Shown here in pieces: positions 1 to 6,448 of a stretch of 8,853 nt of DNA. The notes below the pieces were generated by a model. That model did no database searches. It was not told where the DNA came from and saw only the letters and a program-made list of their open reading frames with translations. This DNA is from Candidatus Wirthbacteria bacterium CG2_30_54_11. Its GTDB lineage: Bacteria > Patescibacteriota > CG2-30-54-11. Made by a program: the position numbers and the translations under genes. The stretch is taken from assembly GCA_001873755.1 (NCBI GenBank), contig MNZT01000116.1, positions 1 through 8,853 of the forward strand, in the 5' to 3' direction. The number at the start of each line of letters is the position of its first letter. The stretch's first letter is position 1.

Positions 1-1
1 C

Positions 2-427
2 GGCCTGTACCCTGTCTCTGCCGTACTGGGATCAGATGAAACACTCGGTCTGTTCAAACCCGGTGACCACGGCTCTACATTCGGAGGCAATCCTCTCGCG
101 TGCGCCGTCTCCCGGGCAGCGATCACCGTTCTGCTGGCCGAAAAACTGGTTGAGCGCTCAAAAATGCTGGGCGAATACCTGCTGGACCGTCTGCGGGAGA
201 TCAACAGTCCCTATGTAGAAACGGTCAGAGGTAAGGGCCTCTGGGTCGGGATCGTTCTGAAACAAACCGCCGGAGGCGCCAGACGTTTTTGTGTGGCCCT
301 GAAAAACCGCGGGATCCTGGCCAAGGAAACCCATGCCAACATCATCCGCCTCGCTCCGCCTCTCGTCATCACACGCGAGGAGCTTGACTGGGCCTGCGCA
401 CGCATCGGAGAAGTACTCACTGCCTGA
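2..427 (+). CDS. rocD: Ornithine aminotransferase, C-terminal part (5' end outside window)
   Basis: PLP-dependent ornithine-oxo-acid transaminase moves the delta-amino group of ornithine to 2-oxoglutarate, giving glutamate semialdehyde and glutamate in the cytoplasm. The last 141 residues are visible. They start inside the family segment GLYPVSAVLG, so the PLP-binding lysine, which in this family lies a few residues upstream (K-A-L-S-G-G), is just outside the window. GSTFGGNP (fragment residues 24-31) is the conserved small-domain segment contacting cofactor phosphate, and IIRLAPPLVI (114-123) carries the arginine expected to bind the substrate carboxylate. VRGKGL is also typical. The frame is open to the window edge and ends at TGA (425-427). 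The pruA gene starts 25 bases later, so the two are probably co-transcribed and sequential in ornithine/arginine catabolism. Acetylornithine aminotransferase is the main alternative, but the GLYPVSAV and RLAPPLVI segments match ornithine aminotransferases better. Confidence 0.9.
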   Translation, partial: GLYPVSAVLGSDETLGLFKPGDHGSTFGGNPLACAVSRAAITVLLAEKLVERSKMLGEYLLDRLREINSPYVETVRGKGLWVGIVLKQTAGGARRFCVALKNRGILAKETHANIIRLAPPLVITREELDWACARIGEVLTA

Positions 428-452
428 ACTGTTCACCTACGAAGGATGCTCC

Positions 453-2081
453 ATGGAAAACACACGCCTGACCGTCAAATGCCCGGCCAATCAACCGGTA
501 CTCACCTATGCACCCAACTCATCTGAACGCCATCAGATCGAACGCAAGCTCAAAGAGATGACCTCACACAAACTGGACATCCCCATCATCATCAATGGCG
601 AGGAGATACGGACCACCAGCCGCAAGACCTGTGTCATGCCGCACGACCACCAGCATGTGCTCGCCACCTACAGTGAAGCTGGCGAACGCGAGATCCAGAT
701 GGCCATACAATCAGCCCTTGACGCCAGAGAACAGTGGATGAACACCAGGTTCGAAGAACGGGCCGCCATCTTTGCCAGAGCTGCAGACCTGCTCGCCGGC
801 CCTCGCCGTTCGACGCTGAATGCCGCGACCATGCTCGGCCAGTCCAAAACCGTGCACCAGGCAGAGATCGACTCTGCCTGTGAAACGATAGACTTCCTGA
901 GATTTAATCCTTACTTCGCCTCCCAGATCTACGGCATCCAGCCCGACAGCCTGCCCGGCACCCTAAACCACATGGACTTCCGTCCCCTGGAGGGATTTGT
1001 CTTCGGGGTCACTCCGTTTAATTTCACCGCCATCGGAGCGAACATCCCGACCGCCCCCATACTCATGGGCAACACAGTCGTCTGGAAGCCAGCCTCGACT
1101 GCTGTCTACAGCAGCTGGTTCCTCATGCAGCTGTACAAGGAAGCCGGTCTGCCGGACGGCGTCATCAACTTCCTGCCCGGACGTGGTTCGCTCATCGGCG
1201 ACGAGGTCCTCTCCCATCCCGACCTCGCCGGCGTGCACTTCACCGGCTCCACTGCTGTATTCCAGCATATGTGGAAAACCGTAGGCACCAACATCGGCAA
1301 GTACAAAACCTATCCCCGCCTCGTGGGCGAGACCGGCGGCAAGGATTTCATCATGGTCCACCCCTCAGCTGACCCGCGGGCCGTGATCACCGCGATCATC
1401 AGAGGCGCCTTTGAATACCAGGGACAGAAATGTTCAGCTGCCAGCCGCGCCTATATCCCCTCCTCCCTCTGGTATGACATCCGGGACGAACTCACAAGTC
1501 AGACCGAAGCCATCTCCATGGGCGATGTGCAAGATCTGAAAAACTTCGTATCTGCAGTCATCGACCAGAACTCGTTTGACCACATCAAGTCCTATTTCGA
1601 GATCGCCCGCTCGTCAGATCAGTATGAAATCATCGCCGGCGGCCAGTGCGACGACAAAGAAGGCTACTTCGTCCGGCCTACCCTCATCCTGTCCAAAGAT
1701 CCCCGATCCCAGCTGATGTCAGAAGAGATCTTCGGACCGGTGCTCACGATCCACGTCTACCCGGACAACCGTTTCGCAGAGACCCTCGCGCTCTGCGACC
1801 AGACCTCACCCTACGCCCTGACCGGCAGCATCATGGCCAGGGACCGGGAAGCGATCCGGCAGGCATCGAACCGACTGCGGTTCTCGGCAGGCAACTTCTA
1901 CATCAACGACAAACCTACGGGCGCCATGGTCAACCAGCAGCCCTTCGGCGGCAGCCGCGCCTCCGGGACCAATGACAAAGGCGGCTCGCTCCTCAATCTG
2001 CTGCGCTGGACTTCTCCCCGCACGGTCAAGGAGACGCTCGTCCCTCCCACCTCCTACACCTACCCGTTCATGCGTTCCTGA
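453..2081 (+). CDS. pruA: Delta-1-pyrroline-5-carboxylate (glutamate semialdehyde) dehydrogenase, ALDH4A1 type
   Basis: Oxidises glutamate-gamma-semialdehyde (in equilibrium with pyrroline-5-carboxylate) to glutamate with NAD+, the final step of proline and ornithine breakdown. The 542-residue protein is the length of stand-alone eukaryote-type (ALDH4A1) enzymes and has no proline dehydrogenase domain. Visible in order: TPFNFTAIGAN with catalytic Asn190, WKPAS with Lys212, FTGS at 263-266, GETGGKD with general base Glu293, GQKCSAASRAY with nucleophile Cys327, EEIFGPV at 424-430, and FGGSRASGTNDK at 498-509, the family's substrate-recognition loop. The start at 453 is preferred because AAGGA (442-446) lies six bases upstream and family similarity begins there. 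An in-frame ATG at 333 would overlap rocD by about 95 bases and adds an unrelated sequence. It directly follows rocD, whose product is its substrate, so the pair forms an ornithine-to-glutamate module. Confidence 0.95.
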   Translation: MENTRLTVKCPANQPVLTYAPNSSERHQIERKLKEMTSHKLDIPIIINGEEIRTTSRKTCVMPHDHQHVLATYSEAGEREIQMAIQSALDAREQWMNTRFEERAAIFARAADLLAGPRRSTLNAATMLGQSKTVHQAEIDSACETIDFLRFNPYFASQIYGIQPDSLPGTLNHMDFRPLEGFVFGVTPFNFTAIGANIPTAPILMGNTVVWKPASTAVYSSWFLMQLYKEAGLPDGVINFLPGRGSLIGDEVLSHPDLAGVHFTGSTAVFQHMWKTVGTNIGKYKTYPRLVGETGGKDFIMVHPSADPRAVITAIIRGAFEYQGQKCSAASRAYIPSSLWYDIRDELTSQTEAISMGDVQDLKNFVSAVIDQNSFDHIKSYFEIARSSDQYEIIAGGQCDDKEGYFVRPTLILSKDPRSQLMSEEIFGPVLTIHVYPDNRFAETLALCDQTSPYALTGSIMARDREAIRQASNRLRFSAGNFYINDKPTGAMVNQQPFGGSRASGTNDKGGSLLNLLRWTSPRTVKETLVPPTSYTYPFMRS

Positions 2082-2120
2082 CCCCTCTCGGGAAGCCCCT
2101 CGACAAAGCCTCGGGATTCC

Positions 2121-2149
2121 TTGACTTTGGCAGGCAGTTTTGTTAGCCT
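2121..2149 (+). promoter_or_regulatory. Candidate sigma-70-like promoter for pyrB
   Basis: TTGACT (2121-2126) matches five of six bases of the -35 consensus. It is followed after exactly 17 bases by TAGCCT (2144-2149), which matches only three of six -10 positions. The site lies in the 138-base gap between pruA and pyrB, leaving a leader of roughly 60-65 bases before the pyrB start. The position fits the first gene of a new transcription unit. The -10 is weak and the call rests on spacing and position only. Confidence 0.4.
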
Positions 2150-2156
2150 CGCGACC

Positions 2157-2186
2157 GAGAGTCAAGGTTGAATTGGCTTGAATCTC
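2157..2186 (+). promoter_or_regulatory. Imperfect dyad and direct repeat in the pyrB leader
   Basis: GAGA-g-TCAAG (2157-2166) and CTTGA-a-TCTC (2177-2186) are complementary arms with one mismatch, separated by a 10-base loop. The same stretch contains TTGAAT twice (2168-2173 and 2178-2183), with starts ten bases apart, about one helical turn. It sits between the candidate promoter and the ribosome binding site of pyrB, so it could be an operator or an RNA structure. No known regulator motif was recognised, and no run of T follows the dyad as in a terminator. Confidence 0.3.
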
Positions 2187-2219
2187 AGCATCGTTTATTC
2201 AACTAGATGAGGCAGGACC

Positions 2220-3530
2220 ATGCATGATTTCAAAGGCCGGGACATCATCTCGATCGAGGATTTTGACCGCGAAGACCTGATGTATGTGATGAAGACCGCC
2301 GAGCTCATGGAGACCAATGACTACTCCGACCTGCTCAAAGGCATGATCATCGCCACCCTGTTCTTCGAACCCTCCACCCGCACCAGATTTTCCTTTGAAA
2401 CCGCAGCCCTGAAACTCGGCGCCCAGGTCATCACCACCAGCTCTGCCCAGTTCTCCTCATTATACAAAGGCGAGACTCTCTTCGACACCGCAGCAGTCAT
2501 CGGCGGCTACGCGGACGTGCTCGTCATGCGCCACCCCGAAAAGGGCTCTGCCCATGCCCTGGCCGCCGGAACCGACAAACCGGTCATCAACGGCGGAGAC
2601 GGCCCCGGCGAACATCCCAGCCAGACGCTGCTGGACCTCTACACCATCATGACCGAAAAAGGCACCTTGGACAGCCTCCACATCGGATTTGTCGGCGACC
2701 TGAAAAACGGCCGTACCGTGCATTCACTGGTCACTGCCCTGAAATTTTTCAACCCCACTCTCTACTTCATCGCACCCAAGGCGCTTGCCATCCCGGAAGA
2801 GTACAAAAAAATGCTCGATGATGCAGCGATCACCTACCACGTCACCGAAAGCCTCGATGAATACCTGGACAAGATCGATGTCCTCTACGTGACCCGCATC
2901 CAGAAAGAACGTTTCTCTGATCCGGCCGAGTACGAAAAACTGAAACACGTCTACGTCATCGACCGCAACACGCTCTCCCAGGCCAAACCTGACATCTCGA
3001 TCATGCACCCGCTTCCCCGCGTCGGCGAGATCAAGGAAGAGATCGACGACACCAAAAATGCCGTCTACTTCCGCCAGGCCTGGAACGGCGTGCCTGTCCG
3101 CATGGCCCTGCTGGCTCTCGTCACCGGCAAGTTCGTGTTGAAGGATGAACGTACCCTCCATCGTCTGGTGAAGAAGAACGTCCTCGTCAGCATCGGCACC
3201 GACGAAGACAAGAAAACGCTCCTCCCTGAGATCCAGCACATGCACCAGCTTGGCTACAATATCTACGCCACGGACAAAACCTCGAAATTCCTGGCCGCAT
3301 CCGGCGTGCCCAATACCAGACTGCACAAGATCTCAGACAAAGCCTCCAAACCGAACATCAAAGACTTCCTCGCCGAGAAACGTCTCGATATGATCATCAA
3401 TATCCCCACCGGCAAAGGCGGGGCCGAAGACACCGACGGCGCCCTGATGCGCAAAATGGCCATCGGCCAGCAGATCCCCCTGTTCACCGAGCTCCAGGTA
3501 GTCCGTTTCCTCATGCAGGCGCTCGACTAG
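2220..3530 (+). CDS. pyrB: Aspartate carbamoyltransferase fused to a C-terminal MGS-like regulatory domain
   Basis: Condenses carbamoyl phosphate with aspartate to carbamoyl aspartate, the committed step of UMP synthesis. Residues 1 to about 308 form a complete catalytic chain, similar in length to the 310-residue E. coli chain: FFEPSTRTRFSFE (48-60) binds carbamoyl phosphate, SSLYKGETL (79-87) carries the active-site lysine Lys83, and GDGPGEHPSQTLLDL, DLKNGRTVHSL, TRIQKER (225-231) and MHPLPRVGEI (262-271) are the remaining substrate motifs. Residues about 316-436 resemble the MGS-like allosteric domain at the end of carbamoyl phosphate synthetase large subunit (VLVSIGTDEDK, IYATDKTS, LHKI, MIINIPTGKG). 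The usual chain has no such tail. GAGG (2209-2212) lies seven bases before the ATG. No pyrI is seen nearby, so the tail may give feedback control; that is inference. The catalytic assignment is secure, the domain assignment strong, its ligand unknown. Confidence 0.95.
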   Translation: MHDFKGRDIISIEDFDREDLMYVMKTAELMETNDYSDLLKGMIIATLFFEPSTRTRFSFETAALKLGAQVITTSSAQFSSLYKGETLFDTAAVIGGYADVLVMRHPEKGSAHALAAGTDKPVINGGDGPGEHPSQTLLDLYTIMTEKGTLDSLHIGFVGDLKNGRTVHSLVTALKFFNPTLYFIAPKALAIPEEYKKMLDDAAITYHVTESLDEYLDKIDVLYVTRIQKERFSDPAEYEKLKHVYVIDRNTLSQAKPDISIMHPLPRVGEIKEEIDDTKNAVYFRQAWNGVPVRMALLALVTGKFVLKDERTLHRLVKKNVLVSIGTDEDKKTLLPEIQHMHQLGYNIYATDKTSKFLAASGVPNTRLHKISDKASKPNIKDFLAEKRLDMIINIPTGKGGAEDTDGALMRKMAIGQQIPLFTELQVVRFLMQALD

Positions 3531-3561
3531 ACCTTCAGACTTCAGACATGATGCATCAGAC

Positions 3562-3588
3562 TGCAGGCGGGATCCTATCTCGCCTGCA
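3562..3588 (+). repeat. Hairpin between pyrB and the transporter gene
   Basis: TGCAGGCG (3562-3569) is exactly complementary to CGCCTGCA (3581-3588), with an 11-base loop. It lies 31 bases after the pyrB stop and ends nine bases before the AGGA ribosome binding site of the next gene. There is no T run after it, so it is a poor intrinsic terminator; it could act as an mRNA processing or stability element. A tandem heptamer TTCAGAC (3534-3540 and 3541-3547) precedes it. Confidence 0.35.
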
Positions 3589-3602
3589 ACTGTATCAGGA
3601 AC

Positions 3603-4547
3603 ATGCCCGTGAACACGCAACGACCGACATCTCACCCGTTACTCTGGCATGCCCAGCTGATTCTGGCGGTCATCCTCTGGGGTATCTATCACCCCCTGAC
3701 CCAGGTGCTGCGCGGCCACTTTTCGCCATTCATCCTCACCTTTGCCCGACCGTTTTTTGCGGCTCTGTCCCTCGTGGCCATTACCTGGGCATCAAAGAAA
3801 AAGGAAAAGGTCCAAGCAAAGGACTTCCTGCTGCTTGCCATTTTAGGCGTTCTCGGGATGATTTACCCGTCGTATGCCACTGCATTCGGAGTCCGCATGA
3901 CCTCTTCGATCAACAGTTCCCTGCTCATCAATACCAATCCTCTCTGGATCGTCCTGCTGGCGGCTATCGTTTTGAAAGAACCGATAACCAGACGCAAGGC
4001 TGCCGGGATCCTGCTGGCTCTGACCGGTGTCCTGATCCTCTTCCTGGCCAGGAACCACGGCAGTCTCGACAGCCTCATCCGGTCAGATTACTTCATCGGG
4101 AACTGTATTCTCCTGAGCGGAGCTGTCTCACTTGCTGCCTATACAATCCTGCTTGCCCCGCTCCTGAAAAAATACTCTTCCCTGACCATCAACCTGTATA
4201 CCTTTTCATTCTCTGCCCTGATGCTGCTTCCAGTTGGCCTGGGACTCAGCGAGTTCTCCACGATAGGCCGAATCAGTCTGCCGTCCTGGCTCGGCCTGAT
4301 CTGCCTTGGCGTTTTCTGCACCGGCCTGAACTTCGTCCTGTTCGCCGCCAGCCTGAAGCACTTCCCGGTCTCCACGGCCGCATCGTACAAGCTGCTTATC
4401 CCTGTCTTTTCCTCGCTCTTTGCCGTGATCTGGCTCGGTGAGCAGTTCACTCTGTGGATACTGGTGGCGCTGGTATTGTCGATCTCCGGTATCTTTTTCA
4501 TCCAGAGGAAAACAGCTCGGTCTACGCTTCCGCCGGTTGAACTCTGA
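3603..4547 (+). CDS. EamA/DMT-family membrane transporter
   Basis: Integral inner-membrane protein of 314 residues with about ten hydrophobic helices in two EamA repeats, the usual drug/metabolite transporter size. The first repeat spans roughly residues 15-148 and contains NTNPLWIVLLAAIVLKEP, the characteristic end-of-repeat segment. The second spans about 165-300 and contains PVFSSLFAVIWLGE with the conserved Gly-Glu pair (279-280). KKKEK (65-69) forms a positively charged cytoplasmic loop. Substrates in this family vary widely and cannot be read from sequence. Its place between pyrB and pyrF suggests, without proving, movement of a pyrimidine intermediate, nucleobase or related metabolite. 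The start is uncertain: AGGA (3597-3600) is only two bases before the ATG at 3603 but eight before an in-frame GTG at 3609, so the protein may begin two codons later. The 72-base gap after pyrB allows co-transcription. Confidence 0.85.
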   Translation: MPVNTQRPTSHPLLWHAQLILAVILWGIYHPLTQVLRGHFSPFILTFARPFFAALSLVAITWASKKKEKVQAKDFLLLAILGVLGMIYPSYATAFGVRMTSSINSSLLINTNPLWIVLLAAIVLKEPITRRKAAGILLALTGVLILFLARNHGSLDSLIRSDYFIGNCILLSGAVSLAAYTILLAPLLKKYSSLTINLYTFSFSALMLLPVGLGLSEFSTIGRISLPSWLGLICLGVFCTGLNFVLFAASLKHFPVSTAASYKLLIPVFSSLFAVIWLGEQFTLWILVALVLSISGIFFIQRKTARSTLPPVEL

Positions 4548-4565
4548 CACCTTTTTTAGTACACT
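4537..4565 (+). promoter_or_regulatory. Candidate promoter for pyrF inside the transporter gene end
   Basis: TTGAAC (4537-4542, within the last codons of the transporter gene) is followed after 17 bases by TACACT (4560-4565). Each matches the sigma-70 consensus at four of six positions. A start near 4572 would give a leader of about 30 bases before the pyrF ATG. Spacing and position are good but the match is moderate. It would let pyrF and the genes after it be expressed independently of pyrB. Confidence 0.4.
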
Positions 4566-4603
4566 TCCATTCGTGGACTTTCAGCCATTTTCAAGGAGTT
4601 CCC

Positions 4604-5422
4604 ATGGGTTTCACTGCCAAGCTCAACTCCATTACTCAGAAGAATAACTCCCTCGTCTGCATCGGCCTCGACAGCGAGATGAGCAAGCTGCCGGAGCACC
4701 TGGAGGGCAGCGCTGATCCCCAGTTCGAATTCAACAAGGCGATCATCGACGCGACAGCCGACCTCGTCTGTGCGTACAAGCCCAACATGGCGTTTTACGA
4801 AGCCGAAGGACTAAAGGGCATCGAGGCGTTGAAGAAGACCATGGACTACATCCCCAAACACATCCCGATCATCCTCGACGCCAAACGCGGCGATATTGAC
4901 AACACCTCCCGACTCTACGCCCAGGCCTGCTTCGACTACTTCGGCGCCGACGCGGTCACCATCCACGGCTACATGGGCACCGACACCGTCAAACCGTTCC
5001 TGGAATATGAGGACAAGGCCATCTTTGTCCTGGTCAAGACGTCCAACAAGAGCGCCGGAGAGATCGAAGATATCGAGGGCAAGGACGGCAAAAAAGTCTA
5101 CCTCCGCATGGCCGAGCAGATCGCCGTCTGGAACACCCAGTTCTCAGGCCGGGCCGGCGCGGTCGTGGGTGCAACCTATCCCGCCGACCTTTTGCCTATC
5201 CGCCAGATTTTACCTAATGCTCCCCTGCTCATCCCCGGCCTGGGTAAACAGGGCGGCGACGCCGAAAATACCGTTATAAATGGAATGGATGCCCGCAAAG
5301 CCGGCATCCTGGTCAATAATTCCCGCAGTATCATCTTTGCTTCCACCGGCACCGATTTCGCTGAAGTCGCCAGAGCCAAGGCCATCGAGTTCCGCGACCA
5401 GCTCAACAGCTATCGGCAGTAG
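4604..5422 (+). CDS. pyrF: Orotidine-5'-phosphate decarboxylase, type 2
   Basis: Converts orotidine monophosphate to UMP, the last step of the pathway, in the cytoplasm. The 272-residue length and motifs fit the type 2 (longer) subfamily: CIGLDSEMSKLP (19-30) with substrate Asp23, AYKPNMAFYE with Lys59, ILDAKRGDIDNT (90-101) with the catalytic D-x-K-x-x-D set Asp92, Lys94 and Asp97, then VKTSNKSAGEIED, VVGATYP, LLIPGLGKQGGD and NNSRSIIFAS, which form the phosphate-binding end of the barrel. The glycine-rich phosphate loop usually reads PG-x-G-A-Q-G-G-D; here the alanine is lysine, a small deviation near the ligand. AAGGAG (4593-4598) ends five bases before the ATG, a strong ribosome binding site. 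It follows the transporter gene by 56 bases; the next gene, pyrE, supplies its substrate. Confidence 0.96.
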   Translation: MGFTAKLNSITQKNNSLVCIGLDSEMSKLPEHLEGSADPQFEFNKAIIDATADLVCAYKPNMAFYEAEGLKGIEALKKTMDYIPKHIPIILDAKRGDIDNTSRLYAQACFDYFGADAVTIHGYMGTDTVKPFLEYEDKAIFVLVKTSNKSAGEIEDIEGKDGKKVYLRMAEQIAVWNTQFSGRAGAVVGATYPADLLPIRQILPNAPLLIPGLGKQGGDAENTVINGMDARKAGILVNNSRSIIFASTGTDFAEVARAKAIEFRDQLNSYRQ

Positions 5423-5441
5423 TCAAACGCTTTGAATAGCA

Positions 5442-5526
5442 TGTCATCCTCGGGCTTGACCCGGGGATCCATCTTTTCTCTTTTTCTTCTCTGTTTTTGG
5501 ATCCCGGATCGGGGTCCGGGATGACA
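5442..5526. repeat. Composite inverted repeat with TGTCAT...ATGACA ends
   Basis: Two facing units, 5442-5471 and 5498-5526, flank a pyrimidine-rich spacer of mostly T and C. The outer ends TGTCATCC and GGATGACA (with a G insertion before it) and the inner GGATCCA and TGGATCC are complementary, so the element can form a long imperfect hairpin. Each arm is itself partly self-complementary (CGGG...CCCG; CCCGGA...TCCGGG). It occupies half of the pyrF-pyrE gap. Units of this TGTCATCC...GGATCCA kind are known as dispersed intergenic palindromic repeats in many bacteria. No coding capacity is apparent. It could act as a transcription attenuator or mRNA stabiliser between the two genes. Confidence 0.75.
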
Positions 5527-5583
5527 CAACATCCATCATACTTCGTACATCGTACTTCCTACTTCTTACCTCAGGTATCCCCC

Positions 5584-6435
5584 ATGTCCACCGCCAACAT
5601 TTCCTGGCTGTTCGAAACCGCTGCACTGAAGATCGCACCGTCTGATTCGCCGTTCTGGTACACCTCCGGGCTCATCGGCCCGTACTATGTGAATACCCAG
5701 TTCCTCTGTGGCGGCGCCCAAAAGGCAGCCGAAGTTCTCGCGCTCATTGATGCCGAGCAGGACAAACATGCCTCGTTTGCCTCTGTCATGGCCAAGACAC
5801 TGGATGACATATATGCCACCCACACGATCTACCACGACCTCATCGACCTCATGGTCGCCTCAGCCGGTACCGAGTTCCCTATCGCCGAGGTGGACTACAT
5901 CTCAGGCGGCCAGCGCCGCGACTGGTTCTTTGCCCCCATCGTGGCCAAAAAGCTGAACAAGCCCATGCTCTACATCTACAATGACCAGAGCATCTACGCT
6001 GAAGACGGCAGCCCTGTGACCTCGCTGCCCGGCAAAAAAGTGCTGAATGTCGCCGACCTGCTCACCGTGGGTTCCAGCTATACCGACAAATGGATCCCCG
6101 GACTTGCCAAAGCAGGCGCCATCCTCGCCTACAGCCTGAACGGCGTGGACCGCCTGCAGGGCGGTGTCGCCAATCTAACCGCCGGCGGCATCGAAAAAGT
6201 CCATTCGCTCTTCGCGATCCAGCTCTCACTCTTTGACCAGGCGCTCTCCCAGAACTACATTGACCAAGGTCAGTACGACATGGTGCGCGACTATATCTCC
6301 GATCCCTTCCAGAGCATGCGCAGTTTCCTCGTCGCGCATCCCGAATTTCTGGAAAAAGCCCAGGCTGCAGATGAAAAGACTCAAGCTCGCGCCCGGAAGC
6401 TCATCGGGGATGATCTGTACAGACTGAAATCCTGA
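5584..6435 (+). CDS. pyrE: Orotate phosphoribosyltransferase, atypical long form
   Basis: Expected to join orotate and PRPP to give orotidine monophosphate. The 283-residue protein is longer than the usual 200-220 residue enzyme. Recognisable parts are PFWYTSGLIGPYYVNTQFL (23-41), ISGGQRRDWFFAPIVAKKL (106-124) in the place of the classical core strand, and KVLNVADLLTVGSSY (152-166) in the position of the PRPP loop. The classical loop reads V-x-D-D-V-x-T-x-G-x-S; here the acidic pair is Ala-Asp, as far as I recall from the divergent long family. LNGVDRLQGG (185-194) and a helical, charged C-terminal extension from about 205 follow. The start at 5584 is chosen because similarity begins there; CAGG (5572-5575), eight bases upstream, is a weak ribosome binding site. 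Its location between pyrF and pyrD strongly supports the role. A different phosphoribosyltransferase is the alternative. Confidence 0.82.
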   Translation: MSTANISWLFETAALKIAPSDSPFWYTSGLIGPYYVNTQFLCGGAQKAAEVLALIDAEQDKHASFASVMAKTLDDIYATHTIYHDLIDLMVASAGTEFPIAEVDYISGGQRRDWFFAPIVAKKLNKPMLYIYNDQSIYAEDGSPVTSLPGKKVLNVADLLTVGSSYTDKWIPGLAKAGAILAYSLNGVDRLQGGVANLTAGGIEKVHSLFAIQLSLFDQALSQNYIDQGQYDMVRDYISDPFQSMRSFLVAHPEFLEKAQAADEKTQARARKLIGDDLYRLKS

Positions 6436-6448
6436 CGATCACTTGTAA

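Noticed and set aside
333..452. Upstream in-frame ATG at 333 extending pruA by 40 residues
   Set aside because: It overlaps rocD by about 95 bases, its sequence is unlike the family, and a good AAGGA site lies before the ATG at 453.
963..1361. 132-codon open frame on the - strand within pruA
   Set aside because: It is antisense to the catalytic core of pruA and shows no family resemblance.
2082..2219. PyrR-type attenuator or known riboswitch before pyrB
   Set aside because: The leader is short, with no terminator/antiterminator pair, no pyrimidine-run leader peptide and no recognised aptamer core.
2724..3326. 200-codon open frame on the - strand within pyrB
   Set aside because: It is antisense to a well-conserved catalytic gene, has no recognisable domain and looks like a codon-bias shadow.
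3165..3530. Tail of PyrB as an active methylglyoxal synthase or as a PurH domain
   Set aside because: The methylglyoxal synthase G-T-T-G and G-D-Q-Q motifs and the PurH S-D-K-T-G pattern are missing; the CarB-type allosteric domain fits better.
2220..3530. PyrB as ornithine carbamoyltransferase, given the neighbouring ornithine aminotransferase
   Set aside because: Lys83 in the SSLYKGETL loop and the HPLPRVGEI segment mark aspartate carbamoyltransferase; the ornithine-binding H-C-L-P motif is not present.
3548..4441. 297-codon open frame on the + strand overlapping the transporter gene
   Set aside because: Its translation is rich in Pro, Arg, Cys and His without a recognisable family, while the overlapping frame encodes a clear EamA transporter.
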